From positions 3,658,001 through 3,722,000 of the forward strand of contig JAOVFP010000011.1 of assembly GCA_025738555.1 (NCBI GenBank): 64,000 bases of DNA. Direction: 5' to 3'. Below, one piece after another: positions 9,959-23,114 of the stretch. This stretch comes from Cyathus striatus. Lineage: Eukaryota; Basidiomycota; Agaricomycetes; Agaricales; Nidulariaceae. The position numbers and the translations under genes are program-made. Numbering within the stretch: position 1 is the first letter of the stretch; each line of letters opens with the position of its first letter. The notes below the pieces were generated by a model, which was given only the letters and a program-made list of their open reading frames with translations, was not told where the DNA came from and did no database searches.

Positions 9959-11768
9959 ATGTCCAGGAATCCTTTTAGAAGTAATCCCGTCTCTCCCAAT
10001 CCTACGGGCGCAAGTAGCGCAGTGATGGAACCTTCACCGGGTTACACGGTTGATCCCGCGCCCACTCCTGTTCCTGCTCCCACTTCAAACACCGTATCCA
10101 CCAATGCATCGTCCACACCCACACCAGAACCAACAGGTACCTCAACCCCACACCACCTTCTAACAGCAGAAGACCTCGAAGAGCCACCAGCATACACGCC
10201 CACAGCAGACACAGACGAAAGGATTCTGGAGCGTGGACCTAGGAGGCCTTTTCAACCTCCTCCTGGTCCCCCCCAACAACAGCAGCAGCAGCAACATACA
10301 GGTTCAGCAGGCGGAGGATCCTACATCCGCCCACAAGACACTGGTGCTAGCTGGAGACCCCAAGGAAACGGGTCGGGACACGTGAGTCCACAAGGGACGG
10401 GGTATCAGACCCCGCTTCTGGGACTTGGTGGGGGATTGTTAGGGCAGAGAGGGAGACGTGGTGGGCTGCTTTCGCAGCTTACAGGTCAACTTGTGGAATC
10501 GTTGAATTCGTTATCGAATCCTCCTCCTCCTCAGCAGCAACAGCATTGGACATCGTATCCAGGCTCACAAGCTCGTCCTCCTCCCTCCTCTGCCCCCTCC
10601 CAATACCAACCCCAATCCCAAAACCAATCTCTACAACCCCCACCATCCCCCCGCCCACATTCAACAACATCAACAGTCGCACCACCCCTCCCACCGCGCC
10701 AACGGACCCTCCCGCGACGACATTCATCCGAGAACATCGGGCTCGCGAGAGCGAATACGGGTGCTTCTGCTACTGCGAGTTTAGGTAGACAAAGAACGGG
10801 AGGTGGAGCGAGTATAAGTGGTGCGAGTGACTTTGCGAAGGACTTTTATGCTGCTGGAACGGGAGAGGGTGTGTTACGTGTTGAAGGGGAGGGGGAGGGG
10901 GGTTCTTCCAGGGGAGGAGGGTATGCACCGCCTCCTGGTCCGCCGCCTGGTGCGGGGAGTGGGAAGGGGGGTGTTAGTCCTGGTGGGGCGGGGACAGGAA
11001 GGAGACAGCAAGGACAAGGAGGGCAAGGTGGTATTCCGGACGATGGGAGACCTACGACTACGCCTGTTCCTGGACATCCGCTTTTGAGGGATGGTAAGAT
11101 GTTGGTTTATCCGCGGGGGTATGATTGTGATAAATGTATGTTTAGTTTCTTTTTTTGACTCTTTATCTTTATACCTTTCGTTCGTTTCTTCCTTTTCGTG
11201 CCCTTCTCCCCTTTTCAGCTATCCTTAAGTTTTACATGCAGTAGGATATCTATTCTACCCTTCGATTTGCTTTGTTCACTTCCTCTTCCTTCCTTATCTC
11301 CCCCCAATTACCTTATGCTAACTAATTCATCCTATAGGCAAAAACACAGGGTACAAACACCTCGACCCCTCACACCCCTGCAAAAAATGCTGGCAAAAAT
11401 ACGCAAAACCCTTCTCCGGTCCACTCGCATACGCGCCAACATCAGGAGACACAAATCTCCAAAAACCACTTCCGCGCACACGGCCAGCAGGTCCACCTCG
11501 TCCTTCCTTCCCACAACAGAACTCATTCCAACAACGATCCTTCTCACCTCCTCAACAGCAAAATTCGTGCAGGAGTCCGATAGTGACATATGGCACACCG
11601 ACACTTCCGCATGCGAATTCGGCCAATACGGTTGTGGTGCGGCCTGGCGATCCGAGGATTGGTGGGAGGATGTGTTGGAGGTGTGGTGGTGAGGGGAGGA
11701 TCAGTTTTTTCTTGATTGATTCGGAGACTTGTGATGTTTGTGGAGGGGTTGGGAGGGTTATGACGTGA
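9959..11768 (+). CDS. HUA1: Hua1-type proline-rich zinc-finger protein
   Basis: Exon 1 is 9959-11135 and exon 2 is 11338-11768, joined TGT-split across a 202-base intron, giving 535 residues. Residues 1 to about 360 are disordered: Pro/Gly/Gln-rich, with a Q7 run and a PPAY motif (EEPPAYTP) that could bind WW domains of a Rsp5-type ubiquitin ligase. The conserved core spans the intron: GHPLLRDGKMLVYPRGYDC, DKCKNTGYK, then HPCKKCWQKYAKPFSGPL, forming a CxxC...CxxC zinc site. A second pair, CWRCGGEG and CDVCGGVG, lies at the C-terminus and looks like a DnaJ-type zinc knuckle. This arrangement matches yeast Hua1, a cytoplasmic protein linked to actin patches and ubiquitin; that role is inferred by family only. 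ATG at 9959 was chosen because it is the first in-frame ATG. It looks intact, unlike the relic at 5170. Confidence 0.75.
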
Positions 11769-12040
11769 GGTATGAGAGGGGGAGAAGGACGTTCTGAAAG
11801 AAGACGCCTTTGTGTATCATTCATTTGTAAATGCAAGTGTATTTTTTCGTCTGTTTTTACATACGATTTGTTGAGTGTCACGATAGCCTAGACTCTGTGA
11901 ATTGTATATGCCTACGAGTCATTGACAATATATTACCATCTGAATGGTTGATTGAATGGAAAATTCATTTTAATTGATGTAACGATGTATATTTGAACCT
12001 TGCCCTGCTTGCTTTCACTGAGGTCTTTCAGGACAACAAC
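11769..12040. other. Intergenic, HUA1 3' flank and FB2 promoter
   Basis: The sequence from about 11940, including TTGATTGAATGGAAA and TTGATGTAACGATGTATATT, recurs upstream of FB3 and FB4. The FB2-FB5 duplication unit therefore includes its promoter. Confidence 0.5.
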
Positions 12041-13722
12041 ATGGGTCTCGGGTCTCGGTAGGTTCTTGATTCAGCTGATGCATAAGTTCTCCTTAACTTA
12101 TCAGATATCCTAGGCTCCTACCGTTCTGGCACGAGTATTACGACCAAATCAGCAACACCTTTCCTCACAAAGATATACCTCAGTTTCAAATTCCACCGGG
12201 CTACTATGCGCCCACTCACCAAGACAAACGGACCATCGAGGATAAACTTACTTCCTGCAATGCCAATATTGACGCTCTCGAATCTGAACTACTACAGCTT
12301 CAAGAGGCTAGAGAAATTCTTGAAGACAGGCTAGGAAACTATCGCACCTACAGAAACCAAAATATGTCGCACTTATCTTATATTCACAAATTGCCTTATG
12401 AAATTATGAGCGATATATTTTTGTATGTGATTGACGAAGTCGTCGATATATTGGAGTGCGAGGAATGGCCTCCTTTGGACTTTGCTATTTGTAGCATCTG
12501 GGATCTACAACTCGTCTGCTTGCGATGGCGGGATACTGCGCAGGGGAATCCACTATTATGGAATAACTTCAGAATCAAGAACTCATACGCTGAAGCATTA
12601 CCTGATATTCGTCAACGAACTCTGTCGTGCCTCAAATATTCAGGAACAGCCCCACTAACAATCTCTATCAAATGGTATGAGACGACGAATCTGGAAATTA
12701 TCATATCTGCTCTAAAAAATATTTTTGAACATGCGGATCGGTGGAAATCATTTACAATCGAGGATAAAGTCCTTAATCGAGCCATGGACTGGGACATGCA
12801 TCTCGACTTCGAAAAACTGATCAAAAAGACTGGATATTCGCAGCTGGAAATTTTGAATACCATACGCGGTGGGTTTGACAACTCACACGATTGTCAAATC
12901 GATGTCTTTGCAGGTGCATCTGCACTTAAGGACGTATGTTTAACCAGAGCCAACCTCTGCTATCATCTTAATGAACTTTCTTGGAACACAGTAAAGAAAT
13001 TGACACTCATTCAGTGCAACATTGGTTTTGAAGATAACCTGCGGACCTTGCTGCAGTCCATGCCGTCACTGGAGGAGCTGATGTGGGATGGAAATTATTT
13101 TCCAGTGCAGTCAGTGCTCGATCCAATAGTGCTTCCTTCACTGCGCACCCTTATTGTCAAGGATTCTGAAGTGCCATATTGGGGCCCCGTATTAGACGGT
13201 TTTATTGGTATCCTACGCACGCCATGTCTTACCAATCTCACGATCATCGGAAATATCGTTCGGAAAAATATGCTTCTTCAAGTTCTTCGAAATTCAGGTT
13301 GTGTTATCAAGTCTTTAGAGGCGCGAATAAGCTGCACAGATTATATCATGCCATTTATCAAAGAACTGAGCGACGTTGAAGAACTCTCAATCGTGCCCAT
13401 GGGTGATTATCACTGTGATGAGCTTATCCAGAAGCTTATATGGACTTCTACATCTGATCCGGAGGCCACACAGCTGCTTCCTTCACTGCGAAAATTGACG
13501 ATACGTTCTGAAATCAAAGAGCAAAGTGATACGATGGACTTAATGACAAGTTTCCTGCGTTCTAGATCACCCATAAGCACGCTAGAGAAGTTAGCTGCTC
13601 CAGCTCCTTTTTTAACAGTTGAGTTTTATGGTAACTCCGTTGCAGAGGATCCCGCAACTCGCGAATTGGAAGATATTGGAAGGGAACTGGGAGTAAAGGT
13701 CGAATTTCTTCGGGTGCGTTGA
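12041..13722 (+). CDS. FB2: coiled-coil/F-box/LRR-like protein
   Basis: 541 residues from exon 1 (12041-12057, MGLGS plus two bases) and exon 2 (12114-13722); the intron is 56 bases. The N-terminus reads LLPFWHEYYDQI, then a coiled coil with NANIDALESELLQLQEA near residues 55-85. The F-box core LPYEIMSDIFLYV follows near residue 98, then IWDLQLVCLRWRDTAQGNPLLW. The remainder is leucine-rich, ending LGVKVEFLRVR. It heads the MGLGSR subfamily. Its last 150 residues and 3' flank are almost identical to FB3 while the first half differs clearly, a mosaic suggesting gene conversion. Starting at the later in-frame ATG (12364) would remove the coiled coil, so I prefer the spliced start shared by four genes. 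Confidence 0.87.
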
Positions 13723-14077
13723 ACAAGGGATTTAGACATGCCCATGTACTTCTCGGTGTTTCTGTATATTAGCTTTATTCACTGGAAATAATACTCTTCG
13801 TCCTTGTGCTGATGACCCCTTCTCTCTTGAGGAGTCGATACTCTGACTTCTCTTTCTAAAGGAGCCTGTAGTTCTGTGTGTGTTCCAGTGAGCATGAAAC
13901 ATTTCCATTGATCTCGATCATGGTAGGCTGTGCACTGTATATGTCTACGCCGAGCCTTCCCTTATTGATTTTACCATTGAATGGTTGATTGAATGGAAAT
14001 TTTATTTTAATTGATGTAACGATGTATATTTGAACCTTGCCCTGCTCGCTTTCATTGAGGTCTTTCAGGACAACAAC

Positions 14078-15744
14078 ATGGGTCTCGGGTCTCGGTAGGT
14101 TCTTGATTCAGCCGATGCATAAGTTCTCCTTAACTTACCAGATATCCCAGGTTCCTACCGTTCTGGCACGAGTATTACGACCAAATCAACAGCACCTTTC
14201 CTCACAAAGATACACCTCAGTTTCAAATTCCACCGGGCTACTATGTACCCACTCACCAAGACAAACGGACCATCAAGGATAAACTTACTTCCTGCAATGC
14301 CAATATTGACGCTATCAAATCTGAACTACTGCAACTTCGGGGGGTTACAGCGATTTTTGAAGATAGGATAGGAAACTACCGCACCTACAGAGACCAAAAG
14401 ATGTCGCACTTATCCTTTATTCACAAGTTGTCGCATGAGATTATGACCGATATATTTTCTTATGTGATTGGTGGAGTCGTCGATATATTGGAGTACGAGG
14501 GATGGCCTCCTTTGAAACATGTTTGTAGTATCTGGGACTTACAACTCGTCTGCGTGCGATGGCGGGATATTGTGCAGGGGACTCCACTATTATGGAGTAA
14601 CTTCAGGATCAAGCAAATTTCATTCACTGAAGCATTACCAGATGTTCATCAACGAACTCTGTCGTGCCTCAAATATTCAGGAACAGCCCCACTGACAATT
14701 TCTATTAGTAAAGGGTGGGAGACTGGTTTGGCTTTGGAAAATATTTTTGAACATGCGGATCGATGGAAATCATTTACAATCGAGGATGAAGTCCTTGACG
14801 ACGTCATTTGTGACACCGACATGCATGAAGACTTGTTAGAACTGATGAGAAAAACTGGATATCCGCAGCTGAAATTTTTGAATACCGTATGCAGCGGGTT
14901 TAGCAACTCATCCTGTTGTCGAATCAAAGTCTTTGCGCGTGCAACCGCACTTGAGGACGTATGTCTAACCAGAGCCTGCCTCTCCTATCAACTTAATGAA
15001 CTTTCTTGGAACACAGTAAGGAAATTGACACTCATTCAGTGCAACATTGGTTTCCAAGATAACCTGCGGACCTTGCTGCAGTCTATGCCATCACTGGAGG
15101 AGCTGATATGGGATGGAAATTATTTTACATTGGAGCCAGCGTCCGATCCAATAGTGCTTCCTTCACTGCGCACCCTTATCGTCCAGGACTCCCAAACGTC
15201 ATCTTGGGGTACAGAAGACGGTTATATTGGTATTCTACGCACACCACATCTCACTCACCTCAAGATCAATGAAGATATCGCTCGGAAAGATATACTTCTT
15301 CAAGTTCTTCGAAATTCAGGTTGTGTTATCAAGTCTTTAGAAGCGCAAATAAGTTGCACGGATTATATCATGCCATTTATCAAAGAACTGAGTGACGTTG
15401 AAGAACTGTCAATCGTGCCCATGGGTGATTATCACTGTGATGAGCTTATCCAGAAGCTTATATGGACTTCTACATCTGATCCGGAGGCCACACAGCTGCT
15501 TCCTTCACTGCGAAAATTGGCGATACATTCTGAAATCAAAGAGCAAAGTGATACGATGGACTTAACGACAAGTTTCCTGCGTTCTAGATCACCCATAAGC
15601 ACGCTAGAGAAGTTAGCTGCTCCAGCTCCTTTTTTAACAGTTGAGTTTTATGGTAACTCCGTTGCAGAGGATCCCGCAACTCGCGAATTGGAAGATATTG
15701 GAAGGGAACTGGGAGTAAAGGTCGAATTTCTTCGGGTGCGCTGA
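14078..15744 (+). CDS. FB3: coiled-coil/F-box/LRR-like protein
   Basis: 536 residues. Exon 1 is 14078-14094 (MGLGS plus two bases) and exon 2 is 14151-15744; the intron is 56 bases. It has the same plan as FB2: FLPFWHEYYDQI, coiled coil, F-box core LSHEIMTDIFSYV, then IWDLQLVCVRWRDIVQGTPLLW and a leucine-rich C-terminus ending VEFLRVR. The middle LRR part (residues about 190-300) is closer to FB4, whereas the last 150 residues match FB2 almost perfectly. Upstream sequence from about 13740 is a near copy of the FB2 and FB4 flanks. Confidence 0.87.
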
Positions 15745-16091
15745 ACAAGGGATTTAGACATGCCCATGTAGTTCTCGGTGTTTCTGTATATTAGCTTTAT
15801 TCACTGGAAATAATACTCTTCGTCCTTGTGCTGGTGGCCCCTTCTCTCTTGAGGAGTTGATACTCTGACTTCTCTTTCTAAAGGAGCCTGTAGTTCTGTG
15901 TGTGTTCCAGTGAGCATGAAACATTTCCATTGATCTCGATCATGGTAGGCTGTGCAGTGTATATGTCTACGCCGAGCCTTCCCCTATTGATTTTACCATT
16001 GAATGGTTGATTGAATGGAAATTTTATTTTAATTGATGTAACGATGTATATTTGAACCTCGCTCTGCTCGCTTTCACCGAGGTACAACAAC

Positions 16092-17779
16092 ATGGGTCTC
16101 GGGTCGAGGTGGGTTCTCGATTCAGCCCATGCATAAGTTCTTCTTAACTTATCAGATATCCTAGGCTCCTACCGTTCTGGCACGAGTATTACGACCAAAT
16201 CAACAGCACCTTTCCTCACAAAGATACACCTCAGTTTCAAATTCCACCGGGCTACTATGTACCCACTCACCAAGACAAGCGGACCATCAAGGATAAACTT
16301 ACTTCCTGCAATGCCAATATTGACGCTATCAAATCTGAACTACTGCAACTTCAAGAGGTTACAGCGATTTTTGAAGATAGGATAGGAAACTACCGCACCT
16401 ACAGAGACCAAAAGATGTCGCACTTATCCTTTATTCACAAGTTGTCGCATGAGATTATGACCGATATATTTTCTTATGTGATTGGTGGAGTCGTCGATAT
16501 ATTGGAGTACGAGGGATGGCCTCTTTTGGAACCTGTCTGCAGTATCTGGGACTTACTGCTCGTCTGCGTGCGATGGCGGGATATTGTGCAGGGGACTCCA
16601 CTATTATGGAGTAACTTCAGGATCAAGCAACTTCCGTTCGCTGTAGCATTACCAGATGTTCATCAATGTCATCAACGAACTCTGTCGTGCCTCAAATATT
16701 CAGGAACAGCTCCGCTGACAATTTCTATTAAATGCGAGGCTAAGCCAGTTTTCTTATGTGCACTGGAAAGTATTTTTAAACATGCGGATCGATGGAAATC
16801 ATTTACAATCGAGGATGAAATCCTTGACGATGTCATTTGTGACCCGGACATGCATGAAGGCTTGCTGGAACTGATCGAAAAAACTGGATATTCGCAGCTG
16901 AAAATTTTGAATACCGTATGCAGTAGATTTAGCAACTCATCCTGTTGTCGAATCAAAGTCTTTGCACGTGCAACCGCACTTGAGGACGTATGTCTAACTA
17001 GAGCCTGCCTCTCCTATCAACTTAATGAACTTTCTTGGAACACAGTAAGGAAATTGACACTCATTCAGTGCAACATTGGTTTCCAAGATAACCTGCGGAC
17101 CTTGCTGCAGTCTATGCCATCACTGGAGGAGCTGATATGGGATGGAAATTATTTTACACAGGAGCCAGTGTTCGACCCAATAGTGCTTCCTTCACTGTGC
17201 ACCCTAATCGTCGAGGACTCCCAAGCGTCATCTTGGGACACAGAAGATGGCAGTTGTGTTAGTATTCTACGCACACCACATCTCACTAACCTCACGATCG
17301 ATGAAAATATCACTCGGAAAGATATACTTCTTCAAGTTCTTCGAAATTCAGGTTGTGTTATCAAGTCTTTAGAGGCGCGAATAAGCTGCACAGATTATAT
17401 CATGCCATTTATCAAAGAACTGAGCGACGTTGACGAACTCTCAATCGTGCCCATAGGTGATTATCACTTTGATGAGCTTATCCAGAAGCTTATATGGACT
17501 TCTGCATCTGATCCGGAGGCCACACAGCTACTTCCTTCACTGCGAAAATTGGCGATACATTCTGAAATCACAGAGCAAAGCGATACGATGGCCTTAATGA
17601 CAAGCTTCCTACGTTCTAGATCACCCATAAGCACGCTAGAGAAATTAGCTGCTCCAGTTCCTTTGCTAGTGGTTGGATTTTATGGCGTCTTCATCGTTAC
17701 AGACGATCCTACCATTCGACAATTGGAAGAGCTTGGAAGAGAACTGGGAGTAAAGGTCGAATTTCTTCGGGTGCGTTGA
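16092..17779 (+). CDS. FB4: coiled-coil/F-box/LRR-like protein
   Basis: 543 residues. Exon 1 is 16092-16108 (ATGGGTCTCGGGTCGAG) and exon 2 is 16165-17779. F-box core LSHEIMTDIFSYV is identical to FB3, and the flanking coiled coil is nearly identical. Differences concentrate after the F-box: a three-codon CHQ insertion near HQCHQRTLSC and a different strand before ESIFKHADRW. The C-terminus differs from FB2/FB3 (GVFIVTDDPTIRQLEELG). The immediate 5' flank lacks a short CTTTCAGG block found before FB2, FB3 and FB5. Confidence 0.87.
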
Positions 17780-18170
17780 ACAAGGGACTACTTCTCGGTG
17801 TTTCTGTATATTAGATTCATTCACTAGAAATAATACTCTTTTTTCTCTGTGCTGGTGGCCTCTTCTCTCTTGAGGACGTATATTTCAATACTCTGACTTC
17901 TCATTCTAGAGTCTCCTGCTCTTCTGTGTGTGTTCCAGTGAATACATTTCCATTTGGTTCTTTTTGTTATATTGCCGGTCTCGATCATGGTAGGTTCTGT
18001 GCACTGTATATGTACAGGCTCAAGTCATCCCTTATTGATTTTACCATCTGAATGGTGAATTGAATGGAAATTTTATGTTCAATTGATGTAACATGTGACG
18101 AATTTTTCACATTTCAGCCTGCATCTGCTCGTTTTTACTGAGGTTCGTATCACCCTTTCAGGACAACAAC

Positions 18171-19804
18171 ATGGGTCTCGGGTCTCGGTGAGTTCTCGAT
18201 TCAACCGACGCATAAATTCTCCTTAAATCATCGAATATCTCAGGTTCCAGCTGCTCTGGAACGAGTATTACGACAAAATCAGCAGTATCTTTCCTCACAG
18301 GGATACACCTATCTTTCAAATTCCACCGGGCTACTACGCACCTACATACCAAGACAAACGGACCATAAAGGATAAACTTACTTCCTGCAATGCTGATATC
18401 GATGCTCTCGAATCTGAAATACTGCAACTTCAAGAGGTTACATCACTTCTTGAACAAAGGCTAGAAAACTATTGCGTCTACAGAGACCAAAATATGTCAC
18501 ACTTATCATATATTCACAAGTTGCCGGATGAAATTCTGAGCGATATATTTTCATATGTATTCGGTGGAGTCGTCGATGTATTGGAGGATAATGAATGGCC
18601 CCCTTTGATACCTATTGGTAGTATTTGGGATCTACAACTTGTCTGCATGCGATGGCGGAATATAGTGCAGGGGACTCCATTGTTATGGAGTAACTTCGCG
18701 CTCAAACAATCATCCCTCATGAGAACTTCACCAGACGACTTTCATGAGCGAATTATGTCGTGTATCGAATATTCAAGAACAGCCCCACTGACAGTTTCTA
18801 TTAAATTATGCGATACTTCGAATATGGGTATCATATCTGCCCTGGAAAGTATTTTTCAGCGTGCGGATCGTTGGGAATCATTTACAATCGATGGTCAAGT
18901 CCTTTACGAAGCTACGAAATGCAATGATATGTTGAAAATGATGATCAAACAGCAAGGACTTTTGCAGCTTCGGAAATTGAATATCGTGAGCAGCACGCTG
19001 TACACTGATATCCCCTGTCCAATCGGTGTCTTTACAGGCGCCACCGCACTTAGGGACGTATGTCTAAAAAATACCTGCATCTCTCATGCCAGTAAACTTC
19101 CATGGCACACCGTAAGAAAACTGACACTAATCGGGTGCAATTTTCGTTCAGAAGATACCCTGCGGACCTTTTTGCAGTCAATGCGGTCACTGGGGGAGTT
19201 GGTGTGGAATAGAAATTATTTTTCTAGTCCATATGGCATGATTGGCGTCGACAGTGCAGTGTTCGATCCCATAGAGCTTCCTTTGCTACGCACCCTTATT
19301 ATCGAGGATTCCGAAATTGTACGCCGAGATTTGATGGGTATGCTATACACACCCTGTCTTACCAACCTCACGATTATCGGAAATATCACTCGGATTGATA
19401 ATCTTTTGCAAATTCTTCGACATTCAGGTTTTGTTATCAAGTCTTTAGAAGCACGAGTAAGCTGCATGGATTACATCATACCATTTATCAAAGAACTGTG
19501 CGACATTGAACAATTCTCAATCGTGCCCATGGGCAATTATCATTGCGATGGGCGTATTCGAATGATCATATGGACTTCTACGTCTGGTCCGGAGGCCACA
19601 CAGGTGCTTCCTTCACTTCGAAAATTGGAGATACATTCTGAAACTACAATGCAAAGCGATTCGATCTGTATAATGACAAGTTTCCTGCGCTCCAGATTAT
19701 CTATAAGCATGCTAGAGAAATTAGCTGTTCCAGCTTCTTTTTTAATGGTTGAATTTTATGGCGACTTCGTTAAAAACGATACTACCATTCGAAAATTGGA
19801 ATAA
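18171..19804 (+). CDS. FB5: coiled-coil/F-box/LRR-like protein, C-terminally clipped
   Basis: 525 residues from exon 1 (18171-18187) and exon 2 (18244-19804). F-box core LPDEILSDIFSYV, then IWDLQLVCMRWRNIVQGTPLLW. It is the most diverged MGLGSR member and the closest relative of the relic at 26165. The frame ends KLE at a TAA exactly where relatives read a glutamate codon. The same frame stays open past the TAA and resembles the usual ending (LGRELGIETKFLP). A single base change has thus removed about 18 residues. It may be functional, since the LRR body is otherwise whole. Confidence 0.82.
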
Positions 19805-20464
19805 CTTGGAAGGGAGCTAGGAATAGAGACTAAATTTCTTCCCGTGTACGTTGAACGTTGGATTTAGATATGTCCACGTACTCCTCAGCATTCCTGGCAT
19901 TTAGGCAATCTCCACAGCCGATAGTAATAATATCACGAGGCAAGGGTAGAGCTGGTTGTGGTCGGTGAGCTGGACGACATCGGTTGTGTTGTATAAAACG
20001 ATAGACATGGCTTGGACATGGGCTATGTAATGTTGAAGTAATGTGGAATTCAGCAAAAAGTTAAAATACTCTGTTGCGTTATACTTATAAAAAACCTCGA
20101 CCCCGCGAAAGCTCTAGAGAAAGTACTTATCATCTATTTGTGAATACAAGTGTATCTATTTTTTTTAGCTTTTGGAGTAAGTACGTATGAGGGTCACTTT
20201 ATGTGTGACCTACACGCTAGTGTGACATGTTATGCGTTTACGCGTTACGCGAAGGGTAGCATCATCGTGCGATCAGCTCTGAAATCATCTGATCGATGAA
20301 CGTGACCATCATAGTCACACAGTTCGGTGACAGCGTGATAACTTTTTGCAACTTACCAGCAACACTCAGCCTGTTCGCTCCTGTTTAACTGAGGTATTCG
20401 TAACTACTTGAAATTGACCACAAATTTTCTGATACTTTTATAGCTGTTCAATAGTGTTTGTATC
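19805..20464. promoter_or_regulatory. FB6 promoter block, shared with FB7 and FB8
   Basis: From about 20220 the sequence (GCGTTACGCGAAGGGT, GACAGCGTGATAACTTTTTG, CCTGTTCGCTCCTG, AACTGAGGTA) recurs at 23840-24040 and 27600-27820 in front of FB7 and FB8. AGGTAAGT followed by an AG near TTATAG in the FB8 copy may be a 5'-UTR intron. The proximal part holds FB5 3' flank; no gene is seen. Confidence 0.55.
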
Positions 20465-22186
20465 ATGGCGGACAACATTAAGAATGCAAAGGAACTCGAG
20501 TCACTGTAAGTTGAAAGTTCGCACAGTTCAGCCGACGTATGTTTTCAGGAACTTACCAGAGATCCTAGGCTACTACCATTCTGGAACGACTATTACAACA
20601 GAATCGATAAGATCTTTCCGCACAGGGGCGTACCTAGCTCTCAAGTGAACCCGTACTACTATGCACCCATTCAGGACCATAAGACCATCAAGAATGAACT
20701 TTCTTCCTGCGAAGCCATTATCGATGCTCTTGAATCAGAAATATCGCAACATCAAAAAGTTACATCACATCTTCGACTGCGGCTCGAGAATTATCGTGGA
20801 TACAAGCGCTTTAAATGTTCATTTTTGGCGACTATCAACAAGTTACCGGACGAGATTCTAAGCAATATATTTTGCTATGCGTTCAATGGAATCATAAACA
20901 TATTGGATGTTAAACGCTTATGTCCTTGGTATATGAACAGCCGTATTAGTCGTATTTGGGATCTACAGCTCGTCTGCGTGCGATGGCGGGATATAGTACA
21001 GGGAAACCCACTGTTATGGAGTAACTTCGAGTCCCCACCACCCTACCGAATGAACCACGTACTTTCGCCTGCGACTATCTCAGCACGAATTCAATCGTGT
21101 CTCAAATATTCAAAATCTGTCACATTGACCACTTCTATCACGTCTTCTATGGTTCCCATTTCTGCCCTAGAAAATATTGCGCAGCATGCGGATCGTTTGG
21201 AGTCCTTGTCAATCGATGACGAAATTCTTCTCAGAGCCATAGAAAATACGGAAATGGAAGCACTGATCAAAAAGAGAGGACTTTCACGACTTAGGAAACT
21301 GAATATCAATGGTGGTATCAACTGTCCACTTGATGTCTTTGCAGGTGCACCAGCACTGGAGAATGTATGTCTACGCAATGCCAATCTCTATAACGTTGTT
21401 GGTCTTCCTTGGCGTTACTTGAGGAAACTGGAACTCCGAAGTTGCACATTTCGTTCGGAAGATGAGCTGCAGACTTTGTTGGAGTCAACACCATCACTAG
21501 AGGAGCTGATGTGGGTTGATAATCAATTCAATATTGTTAGACCGGAGTTCCATCCCATAATTCTTCCGTCACTACATACACTTTTCGTGGAGGAGACTAT
21601 CGAATTCGAACCAGAAGATATGGACGGGGTATCAATATGTACGCTGCGTACGCTACGCATACCGCATCTTATCAATCTCACGATCGGCCAAAACATCCCT
21701 GAAGTTGAACTCAGTGATATGCTTTTCCCGATCCTTCGAAATTCTGCCTGCGCCATCAAGACTTTAACATTACCGGAAATGTACTATATTGATAACATCA
21801 TTCTAGCTATCACCGAACTTCGCGACGTTGAAGAGCTATCAATGCTCTCTATAGGTAGTGATCACTATGATAAACTTCTCCAGACGCTGATATGGGATCC
21901 AACATGTCAATTGCTTCCTTCGCTTCGAAAATTGGTGATACAGCTTCATACAACATTTAAGCCCTATACCGTCTCTTTAATGTCGAGTATTCTGCGCTCC
22001 AGATCACCCAAAACCTTAGACACAATGCAAGGGCAACGTGTTTCACCAGCACTTTTGCAGTCTGTCGAACTTTATGTTTTCTTCTACGATGAACATGATA
22101 TGGACCCCACCGTTCATCAATTGGAAGATCTTGGAAGGGAACTAGGAATAGAGTTCATATTGCATGTCAAGGTGCGATACGTTTAG
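20465..22186 (+). CDS. FB6: coiled-coil/F-box/LRR-like protein
   Basis: 552 residues. Exon 1 is 20465-20505 (MADNIKNAKELES plus two bases), the intron is 63 bases, and exon 2 is 20569-22186. The exon 2 start gives LLPFWNDYYNRIDKIFPH, aligning with FB2-FB5. Coiled coil near residues 50-85, F-box core LPDEILSNIFCYAF, then IWDLQLVCVRWRDIVQGNPLLW. The leucine-rich C-terminus ends FILHVKVRYV. It founds the M(A/P)DN subfamily, whose first exon is 41 bases instead of 17 but keeps phase 2. Confidence 0.86.
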
Positions 22187-23114
22187 ACACCTACATGTAC
22201 GCCTCAGCTTTTCCGGTATGTTTATTATTTACTAGCTTTATTTACTGAAAATATGGTTGGGCTTCGTTTGTCGTACTTGCCTGTATCCCATCCTCTCAGA
22301 CACTATCACATACATCTACACACATCTGACTGCACACTTATCTTATTTTCACCGACAAATAAATAATTCTTCCTCTTGTCAATCATCTTTCAGGTGCATG
22401 ATCCCCAATTGTACGCATTCTTCGGTATACTTTGTATGCCCATGCCATTGAGGTAACTTCGATAACTCGCGGTAATTCAAGGGGGTGGTAACGACTGGGG
22501 TTTAATAATTTCCCTTCAAATGGGAGCTTACTTTTACCCTTCGGCAATACATATGAAAAAATTACTTTATATTTCGCTCAATTAGTAAAAGCCCTTTTGT
22601 GATATAGTCCGTGTGTGCCCAACTGGCGCATAAGTGCACGTTCAAATCATGACAAAAGTAAAATAGACGTCAACGAGAACAAAAGGAGAAAAGTCTCAGA
22701 GACGAAACAAAGTGTAAAGATAATATACCTGTGAGTGTAGAATAGTATAGAAGATGGAGCAGGAATAAGGGATTGAGGGAGCAGTGATCGTTGCGAGTGA
22801 CATATGATTTAAGATGTAAGGTGAAGGAAGGAGACGATGTTAGATGGAGGGGGACGTACGAGCGCGGTGGTGATGAAGGAGAAGGTAGATATGGATAGGA
22901 GTCTGAGAAGAAGTGTAGGACAGAGGAAGAGTATATACATAACGGAAGAAGTTAATTGAAGAATAAAGGGAGGAAATAAAATTAAAACGACACCTTAGTA
23001 TAACATAAATGAAACAAGGAGATATATGGCAGAAAGCAATGTAAGATAAAAAGTGAAGGACGAAACAACACGACAACGTACAATTATTGCATCCTATCCT
23101 TCAACAGTGCGTGT
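22187..23114. repeat. FB6 3' flank and purine-rich duplicated spacer
   Basis: From about 22640 (AAATCATGACAAAAGYRAA, then GACGTCAA) to 23110 the plus strand is purine-rich and is repeated at 25990-26160 (5' part only) and 29780-30270. It includes GGAGATGGAGC, GATTGAGGG and ACAGTGATCGT blocks. I see no gene on the plus strand. On the minus strand it would be the 3' flank of the small gene at 23115. Confidence 0.6.

Noticed and set aside
10479..11077. Minus-strand and alternative-frame open stretches inside the HUA1-like gene
   Set aside because: Shadow frames of a Pro/Gly/Gln-rich coding region with biased composition.
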